Shown here piece after piece: positions 1 through 6,965 of a stretch of 9,950 nucleotides of DNA; position 1 is the first letter of the stretch; each line of letters opens with the position of its first letter. Below the pieces are notes generated by a model that did not search any database, was not told where the DNA came from, and saw only the letters and a list, made by a program, of their open reading frames with translations. Origin of the DNA: Avichristensenella sp031549905 (lineage in GTDB: Bacteria > Bacillota > Clostridia > Christensenellales > Aristaeellaceae); assembly GCA_031549905.1 (NCBI GenBank), contig JAVBPC010000115.1, forward strand, positions 1 through 9,950. The letters are read 5' to 3'. The position numbers and the translations under genes are program-made.

Positions 1-95
1 CACCCCCCCCCCCGCGGTGCTGCCTATTGTGGGGGGCTTCGACTACCCCCGGGGGGGGGGGGGGCCGGGGCCCCCCCCCCCCCCCCCTGGAAGCA
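1..95. other. G/C homopolymer tract, probable contig-end artefact
   Basis: This stretch holds C11 (3-13), G6 (31-36), C5 (46-50), G14 (51-64), G4 (67-70) and C17 (71-87), with little normal sequence between. Nothing in it reads as a gene. Adjacent runs of G and C can pair with each other, and such runs are typical of base-calling failure or a contig end. It follows the rnc stop codon directly, where smc would be expected in many Bacillota, so a downstream gene may be hidden or lost here. A real G-quadruplex-forming tract is possible but less likely. Confidence 0.6.
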
Positions 96-752
96 TCACC
101 CCAACAACCCCCGTGCCGCTTCCTGCTCGGCCTGTTTCTTCGTTTGGCCTTTGCCGGTGCCCTGGCGGCCGCCTTCAAGCGTTACCCTGACGGTGAAGAC
201 GCGCGCGTGCGCCGGGCCTTCTTCTTCTATGGTGCGGTATTCGGGGATTGCGCGGCCCTCGGCCTGCTCGCGCTCCTGCAGGGCGCTTTTGTAGTCGGGG
301 GGCGGCTCGGATGCGGCGAAGTTGTTCAGCAGCTTGGCGCAGACCTTTTTCGCGGCGTCAAATCCACCGTCAAGGTACACCGCGCCAAGGATGGCTTCCA
401 CCGCGTCCGCAAGGACGGACGGCTTCTCGCGGCCACCGCCGCGCGCCTCGCCGGCGTCCAGGCGCAAAAACACGCCAAGACCGATGGTTTCCGCCGCGTG
501 GGCAAGCGATTCCTCACGCACCAGTGCGGCGCGGGTGCGGGTCAGCCCGCCCTCTTGCAGCTCAGGGTGATCGCGGTACAGCGCGTCGCTGACGGTCAGC
601 TCCAGCACCGCGTCGCCCAGAAATTCCAGGCGCTGGTTATCCTTGCCGCCGTTTGCGGCGGAGGGGTGCGTCAGCGCAAGCAAAAGCAGCCCGGGTTCGC
701 CGAACGCGTACCCGAGCGCTTCTTCCAGGCGGTGCTTGTCCTGATCGTTCAT
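96..752 (-). CDS. rnc: Ribonuclease III
   Basis: Cytoplasmic endonuclease that cuts double-stranded RNA, with roles in rRNA precursor processing and mRNA turnover; it works as a homodimer with Mg2+. The 218-residue protein has the family signature around residues 39-52 (NQRLEFLGDAVLEL). The expected acidic active-site residues are present: Glu43, Asp47, Glu67, Asp116 and Glu119. The first Glu of the usual NERLEFLGD is Gln40 here. A double-stranded RNA binding domain follows from about residue 153 (PDYKSALQE) to the end, closing with GKGQTKKQAEQEAARGLLG. It is slightly shorter than the usual 225-250 residues, and its stop codon lies only a few bases from the homopolymer tract, so the last residues should be treated with care. 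The ATG overlaps the acpP stop by four bases (ATGA), which indicates translational coupling. Confidence 0.96.
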   Translation of the reverse strand: MNDQDKHRLEEALGYAFGEPGLLLLALTHPSAANGGKDNQRLEFLGDAVLELTVSDALYRDHPELQEGGLTRTRAALVREESLAHAAETIGLGVFLRLDAGEARGGGREKPSVLADAVEAILGAVYLDGGFDAAKKVCAKLLNNFAASEPPPDYKSALQEREQAEGRAIPEYRTIEEEGPAHARVFTVRVTLEGGRQGTGKGQTKKQAEQEAARGLLG

Positions 753-979
753 TCTGCCTGGCGCTTCTCGATGTAGCTGACGATATCGCCCACCGTGCGC
801 AGGCGCATCAGCGCGTCGTCTTCCACCATGATGCCCAGCTCGCCCTCCAGGTCCATGATCAGCATCATGACGTTGGCGGAGTCGGCCTTGAGATCTTCCA
901 GCAGGCGGGATTCGGGCTTGATCTGGCTCTTGTCGATGCGAAGCTGATCGGCAATCAGCGCTACTACCTTTTCGTACAT
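749..979 (-). CDS. acpP: Acyl carrier protein
   Basis: Small acidic four-helix protein (76 residues) that carries growing acyl chains on a 4'-phosphopantetheine arm during type II fatty acid synthesis and donates them to PlsX and other acyltransferases. The modified serine is Ser34 in the sequence DLKADSANVMML, followed by the typical C-terminal TVGDIVSYIEK. The usual motif is DSL(D/E); here Leu is Ala35 and the next acidic residue is Asn36, with Met38-Met39 following, so recognition helix II is less acidic than normal. It lies 27 bases after plsX and overlaps rnc by four bases, in the common clostridial plsX-acpP-rnc order. That order supports a fatty-acid ACP rather than a secondary-metabolism carrier. 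Confidence 0.93.
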   Translation of the reverse strand: MYEKVVALIADQLRIDKSQIKPESRLLEDLKADSANVMMLIMDLEGELGIMVEDDALMRLRTVGDIVSYIEKRQAE

Positions 980-987
980 TGGTTGTG

Positions 988-994
988 CCTCCTT
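988..994 (-). promoter_or_regulatory. Strong Shine-Dalgarno of acpP
   Basis: The minus strand reads AAGGAGG, eight bases before the acpP ATG. It is the strongest ribosome binding site in this operon, which fits the high protein level that ACP needs compared with PlsX and RNase III. Confidence 0.85.
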
Positions 995-1006
995 AAAATG
1001 AATGAA

Positions 1007-2005
1007 TTATTGCTGCGCCGCCTCGGCGATGGCGCGTACAACGCCGGATTCGTGGATCTTCATCGCCTGTTCGATGGCCCTATAGTACGCGTGCTCCTTG
1101 GAGTTGCCGTGCGCCTTGACCACCGGGGCCAAAGTGCCAAGCAACGGAGCGCCGCCGACTTCATCGGCGTCCATCATCGTTTTCATCTGGCTCAGCGGCT
1201 TTTTCACCAGCAGCGCGCCGATCTTGGCGGTCGTGGTGCTGGTCAGCTGCGCCTTTAGCATGCGAAAGATCGCCTTGGATATACCCTCCATGGATTTGAG
1301 CAGGATGTTGCCGGCAAATCCGTCGGCGATGATCACATCGGTTTCGCCCATGGGGACGCCGCGCGCCTCCAGGTTGCCGATGAAGTTGATCCCCTGCGCC
1401 TGTGCCAGCAGCTCATGCGCCGCTTTTACCTGCTGGTTGCCCTTTTCGGCTTCCTCGCCGTTGCTCAGCAGCGCCACGCGTGGGTTTTCAATGCCGGTGA
1501 CGAACCGCGTGTATTGGCTGCCCATCTTCGCGAACTGAAGAAGCCATTCGGGCTGGCAATCCACATTCGCGCCCACATCCATCAGCAGGCACGGTTTGCC
1601 AGCGATCGTGGGCAGCAGCGCCCCCAGCGCGGGCCTGTCTATGCCTGGAATGCGGCCCAGGCGGAACATGCTGGCCGCCATCACCGCGCCCGTGGAACCC
1701 GCGGAAACAAGCGCGTCGGCGCCGCCCTCGCGCAGGATCTGAAACGCGCGCACCAGCGATGAATCCGCCTTTTTGCGCAGCGCCATCACCGGGGCTTCCG
1801 CAGTTTCGATTACTTCGCGCGCGTCGATGATTTCGGCGCGGGAAAGCACATCCTTGTCGCCCGTGAGCAGGGGCCGGATCATTTCTTCTTTGCCGACCAG
1901 CTTAATGGTCAGGCCGGGATGCGCGGCCAGCGCTTTCAGGCTTCCGGCCACGGTGACTTGCGGCGCGAAATCGCCGCCCATTGCGTCAATGACGATGACT
2001 GGCAT
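1007..2005 (-). CDS. plsX: Phosphate acyltransferase PlsX
   Basis: Peripheral membrane enzyme that converts acyl-ACP and phosphate to acyl-phosphate, the substrate of PlsY in the first step of phosphatidic acid synthesis. With the start at 2005 the protein is 332 residues, the normal family length, and begins MPVIVIDAMGGD. Family motifs include SAGSTGAVMA (residues 101-110), LLMDVGANVDCQPEW, ALLSNGEEAEKGN and DVIIADGFAGNILLKSMEG. A longer reading from 2080 is open, but it would add 25 residues that overlap the predicted promoter and lack homology, so the inner ATG was chosen. The Shine-Dalgarno is weak (GGTGAT close to the ATG). It is the first gene of the plsX-acpP-rnc unit. No fapR, fabH, fabD or fabG is present between the genes. 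Confidence 0.95.
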   Translation of the reverse strand: MPVIVIDAMGGDFAPQVTVAGSLKALAAHPGLTIKLVGKEEMIRPLLTGDKDVLSRAEIIDAREVIETAEAPVMALRKKADSSLVRAFQILREGGADALVSAGSTGAVMAASMFRLGRIPGIDRPALGALLPTIAGKPCLLMDVGANVDCQPEWLLQFAKMGSQYTRFVTGIENPRVALLSNGEEAEKGNQQVKAAHELLAQAQGINFIGNLEARGVPMGETDVIIADGFAGNILLKSMEGISKAIFRMLKAQLTSTTTAKIGALLVKKPLSQMKTMMDADEVGGAPLLGTLAPVVKAHGNSKEHAYYRAIEQAMKIHESGVVRAIAEAAQQ

Positions 2006-2059
2006 AGGATCACCATCTTCCATGGGATGAGTCGCCCGGTTGTGTGGGCCTACCGCGGT

Positions 2060-2088
2060 ATTGTACCAGATTTTCGGCAAAATTGGAA
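2060..2088 (-). promoter_or_regulatory. Predicted sigma-A promoter for plsX-acpP-rnc
   Basis: On the minus strand there is an extended -10 element TGGTACAAT (TACAAT at 2060-2065, TG motif at 2066-2068), 17 bases from a weak -35 box TTCCAA (2083-2088). The predicted transcription start is about 2053, giving a leader of about 50 bases. The -35 box directly touches the stem of the upstream operon's terminator. Confidence 0.6.
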
Positions 2089-2110
2089 GAGGCTTGCCGT
2101 AGCAAGCCTC
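2089..2110 (-). terminator. Terminator of the ABC/hydrolase operon
   Basis: A perfect 9-bp stem, GAGGCTTGC paired with GCAAGCCTC, closed by the stable tetraloop TACG, begins nine bases after the hydrolase stop codon. On the minus strand it is followed by TTCCAATTTT, an imperfect T-rich tail. It should release transcripts coming from the upstream four-gene unit before plsX, though some read-through is likely with this tail. Confidence 0.75.
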
Positions 2111-2119
2111 AGGGTGTCA

Positions 2120-3049
2120 TTACTGCAGGAAGTCAGCGGGCCTTTCAAGTTCCGTCAGCACCTCGTACTCCCCGTCCCCCGGCGTCGAAACCTTTACCGT
2201 GCCATCCAGGAATGTCACATACACGGCCGTGCCCTCGCGGTGATACTTCTCCAGCACCTTCATATCGGCGATGCCGTCGTGCATGGCCACCGCAATCTTT
2301 GCGGAAACCGCTTCGCGCCAGCCCTTGCTGGATGAGGTCTTGTCGCCGTGGTGGTTGATCTTAATCACATCGACATCCAGCTTGTCGCCCGCCTTTGCGA
2401 TGACATCCTTTTCGCCGTGGGTGTACAGGTCGCCCGCAAACAGCATTGTCGATTCGCCGTAGGTAAACTTCAGCGCCAGCGACAGGTCGTTGATAAACTG
2501 CGTGCTGTTATCGGGGTAGCTGGCGTAATACTCGATCTCCGGGGCCGGGTGCAGCACTTCCACCTGCACGCTGTCACCGAACATAAAGCTCTGCCCTTCC
2601 GACAGGATGATATGCTCCACACCGGAAGCGCCCAGCGCATCCATCATCGCCTTGTAGGTGCCGGTCGGGTATTCCACGGCGCTGGTGTATACCGCGCCAA
2701 CTTCCATCGCCGCAAACACCGCCGGCATGCCGCCGATGTGGTCGATGTGCGGATGCGACGTCACCAGGCAGTCGATTTTCGTGATTCCCATCTTTTGTAA
2801 CGCTTCCACCACTTGAGGGCCGCAGGCCGTCTCCCCCGCGTCGATCAGCATCACCTTGCCGTCCGGCGAGGTCAGGATCGTCGCGTCGCCGGGCTTTTCC
2901 CCGCCGGTGGATTTCATTTGCAAAAACCTTGCCGTCAGCCGCCCCGCGTCGGAAGCGGTGTCAAACACATCCGCTCCCTCCGCGTGCGCCGCGCCAAACA
3001 GCGCCAGCGCGATAATCGCCAAAGACAGAAACCAGGAAACCTTTTTCAT
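2120..3049 (-). CDS. Exported metallo-beta-lactamase-fold hydrolase (ComEC C-terminal type)
   Basis: Predicted metal-dependent hydrolase of 309 residues, acting outside the cell membrane. The start at 3047-3049 gives a clear signal peptide (residues 1-23, cleavage after AHA). The metal-binding motif is TSHPHIDHIGG with His99, His101, Asp103 and His104; further metal-ligand candidates are Asp207 (LFAGD) and His234 (NHHGDKTSSS). The NDLSLALKFTYG and HHG.KTSSS segments match the hydrolase domain found at the C-terminus of ComEC and its free-standing relatives. Its ATG overlaps the permease stop (ATGA), so it is co-translated with the importer. The substrate is unknown: DNA, phosphodiesters or cell-wall phosphate esters are possible from the fold. 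The reading frame is open for 92 more codons upstream, but those lie inside the permease gene. Confidence 0.9.
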   Translation of the reverse strand: MKKVSWFLSLAIIALALFGAAHAEGADVFDTASDAGRLTARFLQMKSTGGEKPGDATILTSPDGKVMLIDAGETACGPQVVEALQKMGITKIDCLVTSHPHIDHIGGMPAVFAAMEVGAVYTSAVEYPTGTYKAMMDALGASGVEHIILSEGQSFMFGDSVQVEVLHPAPEIEYYASYPDNSTQFINDLSLALKFTYGESTMLFAGDLYTHGEKDVIAKAGDKLDVDVIKINHHGDKTSSSKGWREAVSAKIAVAMHDGIADMKVLEKYHREGTAVYVTFLDGTVKVSTPGDGEYEVLTELERPADFLQ

Positions 3050-4182
3050 TTCATAGCCGCCTTGCTCATGCCCGTCATGATGTAGCGCTGCAGTACGAAG
3101 AACAGCACCACGATGGGCAGAATTGCCAGCACCGCGCCCGCCATGATTTCGTTGTAGTTGGCAGTTTCCATCCCGGCGAACGTGCGGCGCAGGTACGCGA
3201 CACCGACCGCGATGGTGCGCCTGGTGTCGTTGGTGGTGATCATCTTGGGCCAGAAATAGCTGTTCCAGCCGTTGATGAATGTGATGATCGAAATCGTGAT
3301 CAGCGTGGGCTTGCACATCGGGCACAGCACATGGAAAATGGCGCCGAGCCGGCCCATGCCGTCCACCTTGCCCGCCTCCAGGTAGCTGTTATCCACCGAC
3401 ATGAACGACTGGCGCAGCATGAAGATGAAGTACGCGGAAACAAGGTTCGGCACGATCAGGCCCGCAAACGTATTCAGCCAGTTCAGCCGCGAAATCATGA
3501 CGTAAATCGGCACGAACGTAACCTGAATGGGGATCATCAGCGCGCCCAGCACGATGATGAACAGCCCGTTTTTGCCCCTGAACTCGCCCTTGCTGAACCC
3601 GTATGCCGCGAGTATGCCCATGATCAGCTCGCCGCACATGATGAAGAATGTGGAAACAATGGTGGTGAAGAAATACTGGCCAAACGGCGCGCGGCGCAGC
3701 ACATCGGGGTAGTTTTCCCACATAAGTTGCTTGGGCCACAGCGTTGGCACCGTCAGCAGCAGCTCTTCGCTGGTTTTCAGCGATGATACGATCATCCAGT
3801 ACAGCGGGAACAGCATCACCAGCGTGAACGCGATCGCCACCGCGTATTGCAGCACCACGCGAACGCGCCGCCCGGCCAGTTCCCGCGAAAGGTCAGCGTG
3901 CATCCACGGGGATACAAACCGCAGCGCCAGCAGGCACAGCAGCACCACGCCCACCGTGGCCCCGCCGATCTTCAGCAGCGTTTGATGGCTGCCGGAAAGC
4001 AACCCCTGCGCATCGCGGATTTCGTAGGCGGTCGCGCCCTCGGGAAGCCCGGCGATGATGTTCTTGTACTGAACAGAACCGATTCCGCCCAGAATCAGGA
4101 AGAGTACGCCCACGATCAGGAAAAGGATGAGCACATCAAACCAGCCGGATTGACGCATCCGTAATAAAGACTTGTTTTGCAT
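3046..4182 (-). CDS. Carbohydrate-type ABC transporter permease (MalG/UgpE family)
   Basis: Inner-membrane permease subunit of a CUT1-type importer, pairing with the upstream permease and an ATPase encoded elsewhere. The canonical MalG-like region starts near residue 109 (YAVAIAFTLVMLFPLYWMIVSSLK). The ATPase-contacting EAA loop is at about residues 267-287 (YLEAGKVDGMGRLGAIFHV). The protein has 378 residues, about 100 more than the usual 275-285. The extra part is an N-terminal module with a membrane segment at about 16-36, a loop of about 35 residues and a second segment at about 73-91. The long start is supported by a good ribosome binding site, while the inner Met94 has none. A 13-base gap separates it from the upstream permease. 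Confidence 0.93.
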   Translation of the reverse strand: MQNKSLLRMRQSGWFDVLILFLIVGVLFLILGGIGSVQYKNIIAGLPEGATAYEIRDAQGLLSGSHQTLLKIGGATVGVVLLCLLALRFVSPWMHADLSRELAGRRVRVVLQYAVAIAFTLVMLFPLYWMIVSSLKTSEELLLTVPTLWPKQLMWENYPDVLRRAPFGQYFFTTIVSTFFIMCGELIMGILAAYGFSKGEFRGKNGLFIIVLGALMIPIQVTFVPIYVMISRLNWLNTFAGLIVPNLVSAYFIFMLRQSFMSVDNSYLEAGKVDGMGRLGAIFHVLCPMCKPTLITISIITFINGWNSYFWPKMITTNDTRRTIAVGVAYLRRTFAGMETANYNEIMAGAVLAILPIVVLFFVLQRYIMTGMSKAAMK

Positions 4183-4189
4183 GATGTAT

Positions 4190-4197
4190 TCCCCCTT
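4190..4197 (-). promoter_or_regulatory. Shine-Dalgarno overlapping the upstream stop codon
   Basis: On the minus strand AAGGGGGA lies seven bases before the MalG-type permease ATG and shares bases with the TAA stop of the preceding permease. This couples translation of the two subunits and fixes the long N-terminal start. Confidence 0.75.
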
Positions 4198-5392
4198 ACT
4201 GGTCGTAGTTGACGGAGCGGTTAGAATAGCGCATCGTGGCCGCCGTGCATACCAGCAGGATCACGAAGAACACAACCGAAACCACCGCCGCGCGGTCTAT
4301 GCGGAAATCGGTGAAGCCCAACTTGTAGATCCAGTGCACGATCACGCTGGTGGAATCGTACGGGCCGCCGCCCGTCATGACATCGACAGACTGGAACACC
4401 TTCATACTGGCGATGAATGTGGTAACAAACAGGAACAGCGTGGTCGGCGCCAGCAGCGGCAGCGTGATAAACCGAAACCGATGAAGGCCGTCCGCGCCGT
4501 CGATGGAGGCGGCTTCGTAATAATCCTGCGGGATCGACTGCATCGCCGACAGATAGATCATCATCGCGTAACCCACAACGCGCCACGCAGTGAGGAACAG
4601 TACGCCCGTCAGCGCGGTTGATGCGCCGTGCAGCCAGTCGGGGCCCACAATGCCAAACATAGAAAGCACATAGTTCAGCACGCCGTGCGGCGCCGCCAGT
4701 ATCCATATGAACACGATGGCGCTTGTGGATACCGCGATATACTTGGGCATGAACACGATCGCGCGCATCGCGGTAAACATCTTGGTCATTCGGTTGAACA
4801 GCAGCGCCAGCAGCATGCCGCCCACCAGGGTAATCGCAACCTCCCAGAAGGTGTAGATCGCGGTGATTTTCATCGATGAAACGAAATACTTCCAGCCGGA
4901 ACCGTTGAACAGCCAGGTGTAATTCTTCATGCCGACAAAGCTGTAGTCATCCTTCAGCAGGTTCCAGTTGGTGAAGGAGATGCGCAGCAAATCCAGCACG
5001 GGATAGTATACGAACAGCAGGAAGAAAAGCAGCGCGGGCTCGATGCACAGCATATCCACAAAGCGCTCCCACGGCTGTATGCGCATCATAACGCCGTTGA
5101 ACAGAAGCGCCGTGCCCGCAAGGATCATCACAATGGCGCTGGATGCCAGGAAGCTAAGCACGCTTTCCACAAACGGCAGCGGCGTGCGGAAGGATTGGTA
5201 CGCGGTGCGGGCCGCCTTCACCCTGTCCATCAAAGGGGACAGGAAAGACAGCTGCAAATCGCCCATCAGGTACCCAAAGATACCCGCAAGCACGCATACA
5301 CCGCCCAGGATAAACAAAAGAACGGAAAGCCACGACACAAACGCGGGCCTGCCCCGCCGGTTGCGCTCAAGGTTTGGGGTTTTGGAAAACAC
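4196..5392 (-). CDS. Carbohydrate-type ABC transporter permease (MalF/UgpA family)
   Basis: First permease subunit of the importer, 398 residues. The canonical UgpA/MalF-like region begins near residue 112 (VDMLCIEPALLFFLLFVYYPVLD), with FVGMKNYTWLF typical of the family after the first canonical membrane segment. The EAA loop is at about residues 290-311 (YYEAASIDGADGLHRFRFI). Like its partner it has an N-terminal extension of about 105 residues with two membrane segments (about 18-43 and 75-103) around a short loop. It starts with GTG; AGAGGTGG six bases upstream supports this start, and Met102/Met103 have no ribosome binding site. UgpA (glycerol-3-phosphate) and sugar permeases cannot be told apart from this sequence alone. 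Confidence 0.92.
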   Translation of the reverse strand: MFSKTPNLERNRRGRPAFVSWLSVLLFILGGVCVLAGIFGYLMGDLQLSFLSPLMDRVKAARTAYQSFRTPLPFVESVLSFLASSAIVMILAGTALLFNGVMMRIQPWERFVDMLCIEPALLFFLLFVYYPVLDLLRISFTNWNLLKDDYSFVGMKNYTWLFNGSGWKYFVSSMKITAIYTFWEVAITLVGGMLLALLFNRMTKMFTAMRAIVFMPKYIAVSTSAIVFIWILAAPHGVLNYVLSMFGIVGPDWLHGASTALTGVLFLTAWRVVGYAMMIYLSAMQSIPQDYYEAASIDGADGLHRFRFITLPLLAPTTLFLFVTTFIASMKVFQSVDVMTGGGPYDSTSVIVHWIYKLGFTDFRIDRAAVVSVVFFVILLVCTAATMRYSNRSVNYDQ

Positions 5393-5450
5393 TGGAAACC
5401 ACCTCTGCCGTAGTTAATCGGGGCCGCAGGGGATGTTTTGGTTTAAGAGA

Positions 5451-5473
5451 GGGCTGCCGCAACGCGGCAGCCC
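5451..5473 (-). terminator. Intercistronic hairpin after the binding-protein gene
   Basis: A perfect 10-bp stem, GGGCTGCCGC with GCGGCAGCCC, around a 3-base loop lies 20 bases after the binding-protein stop and before the first permease. On the minus strand it is followed by TCTCTTAAACC, with no T-run. It is better read as a partial terminator or an mRNA-stabilising 3' structure that yields more binding protein than permease, as known for malE-malF, than as a full operon end. Confidence 0.6.
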
Positions 5474-5492
5474 TTGCACCGTGCAGGTTAGG

Positions 5493-6776
5493 TTATTGGT
5501 CTTCGAGCAGCTCGGTCACTTCCTGGGCCAGCTCGTCCAGCGTCGCCTGGATGGGCGCACCTTCGATGAAGATCTTGCCCAGGCTGTCGCGCCAGAGGTT
5601 CGCAACGGTGTTGTACACCGGCTCGCTGTTGCGCGGGTTGATCAGGCTGATGTTATCCATGATCGCTTCCATGGCGGGCTTGCGGCTGAGGTACTCCGCC
5701 ACTTCCGGGGTGTCATAGGTGCTCTGGCGGGTGGGGAAGTAGCCGGTGCGGTCCGCCCAGAACAGGTTGACTTCGGGGCTGGTCATGAACTGCATCAGCT
5801 GCCACGCGGCGTTTTTCTGCGCCTGGGTGGCCTTCGCGGGGATCAGGATGACCGCGCCGCCGACTTCGCTCTTGAAGCCTTCGGTGCCGCCGGGCAGCCA
5901 CGCCATGCCGACTTCGACGCCCTCGGTCACGTTGGCAACGTAGGTATCATACAGGGAGGAGGTGTGGGTCACGGCAAACGCGTTGCCATCCCAGAAGTTC
6001 CGGCGCATGATGCTGGAAGAATCGGTGCCATACGCATAGTAGCAATAGCCCTTGTCGATCCATTCCTTAATCTTCGTGGTGATCGCCACGGAGGCTTCGC
6101 CGTTCAGGTCGGTGGTCAGGCCGTCTTCATTGATGACCTTCACGCCGTTGTTCTTGTACAGCATCTCATAGTACCAGTAGTCCCAACCGCCGATGATCAT
6201 GCCCCAGCGCTTGGTGGTGCCGTCCTCGTTGAAGACTGTCGCCTTCTCCAGGAACGCGTCCAGCTCGTCAAATGTCTTGGGCATTTCAATGCCTTCGGCT
6301 TCGGCAGCGGCCTTGTTGAAATACAGGCACTGCGTGCTGATCAGGTACGGCAGGCAGATCTGCTCACCGGCGTAGCTGGTGGCCGCGATCAGGCCCTCGC
6401 CGAAGTCGGCAACGTCATAGCCGCTGGCGGCGATGTACGGGTCCAGGATCTCGCAGATGCCGGACGCGCCGTACTCCGCGGGATAAGAGGTGTTGGAGGA
6501 GCACATCGCGGGCACGTCGCCGGCCGCGATGGCGGAGATCAGGCGCTCATTCATGTCGCCGTAGCTGCCAACATAGATCTGCTCCACGGTGATCAGCGGG
6601 TTCGCCTCATGGAACTGCTTCATCATCTCGTCGATTTCGCCGTTGAACTGTTCCTCATGGGTGTGCCACCACTGGATGGTGATGGGCTCGGTGACCTCAT
6701 AGGGGTTGCCTTCCGCCATTGCCAGCATGGGCAGCAGCAGCACCAGGGTAAGTACCAGGGCTAACGCCTTTTTCAT
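5493..6776 (-). CDS. ABC transporter extracellular solute-binding protein (SBP_bac_1, UgpB-like)
   Basis: Secreted receptor of 427 residues that captures the solute for the two permeases encoded next. The signal peptide is residues 1-21 (cleavage after AMA, mature start EGNPYEV). Domain features include ITIQWWHTHEE at the start of lobe 1, YLISTQCLYFNKAAAEAEGIEMPKT in the hinge region (split: YLISTQCLYFNKAA, then EAEGIEMPKTFDEL), and FWADRTGYFPTRQS near residue 350. The last resembles the UgpB-type GYLP/GYFP segment, so glycerol-phosphate or oligosaccharide ligands are both possible. There is no lipobox cysteine, which is unusual for a binding protein in a Gram-positive. The mature protein has five cysteines. 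It is the first gene of the operon. The ATG is preceded by GGAG very close to the start and by AAAGGA further upstream. Confidence 0.93.
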   Translation of the reverse strand: MKKALALVLTLVLLLPMLAMAEGNPYEVTEPITIQWWHTHEEQFNGEIDEMMKQFHEANPLITVEQIYVGSYGDMNERLISAIAAGDVPAMCSSNTSYPAEYGASGICEILDPYIAASGYDVADFGEGLIAATSYAGEQICLPYLISTQCLYFNKAAAEAEGIEMPKTFDELDAFLEKATVFNEDGTTKRWGMIIGGWDYWYYEMLYKNNGVKVINEDGLTTDLNGEASVAITTKIKEWIDKGYCYYAYGTDSSSIMRRNFWDGNAFAVTHTSSLYDTYVANVTEGVEVGMAWLPGGTEGFKSEVGGAVILIPAKATQAQKNAAWQLMQFMTSPEVNLFWADRTGYFPTRQSTYDTPEVAEYLSRKPAMEAIMDNISLINPRNSEPVYNTVANLWRDSLGKIFIEGAPIQATLDELAQEVTELLEDQ

Positions 6777-6813
6777 TTCTCCGACCGTCCTTTCCTTAGT
6801 CAGGTATTATCCT

Positions 6814-6838
6814 CTTTAATATGCCAAAGCATATAAAG
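6814..6838. repeat. AT-rich inverted repeat in the operon leader
   Basis: The arms CTTTAATATGC and GCATATAAAG flank CAAA; the core ATATGC-CAAA-GCATAT is a perfect palindrome and one extra A interrupts the outer pairing. It lies 38 bases before the binding-protein ATG. It could be a repressor operator or an RNA hairpin. It also overlaps a second possible promoter on the minus strand (TTGGTC, 16 bases, extended -10 TGGCATATT). Confidence 0.5.
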
Positions 6839-6885
6839 CGACCAAATGAAGAAACCTTCCCATCCCCGCCGGTGTAATTTTTGGG

Positions 6886-6943
6886 AAAAGAAAAAAGAGC
6901 TACAGACACAAACCCTTTTCGCGGGCTGTTGTCTTGGCTCTCT
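6886..6943 (-). terminator. Intrinsic terminator inside the leader of the ABC operon
   Basis: On the minus strand AGAGAGC pairs with GCTCTTT (one G-T pair), then AGACA with TGTCT, then CCC with GGG around a GCGAAAA loop. The hairpin runs straight into TTTTTTCTTTT (6886-6896). It lies between the predicted promoter (6966-6994) and the binding-protein start, so a terminated transcript would be about 70 bases. The plus strand has no T-run after the stem, so the direction is clear. It is either an attenuator or the end of a small RNA. Confidence 0.65.
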
Positions 6944-6965
6944 AACTCTCTGCCTTAACGATAAC

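Noticed and set aside
27..776. Long plus-strand open frame over rnc
   Set aside because: It is antisense to RNase III, starts in homopolymer runs and shows no domain; it is a by-product of high GC content.
3050..3325. N-terminal extension of the hydrolase
   Set aside because: It would lie inside the permease gene in another frame and would bury the signal peptide, which begins at 3049.
5433..6764. 443-codon plus-strand frame opposite the binding-protein gene
   Set aside because: It mirrors the binding-protein codons, is rich in His, Gly, Val and Arg without motifs, and has no ribosome binding site. The minus-strand protein has a signal peptide and family motifs.
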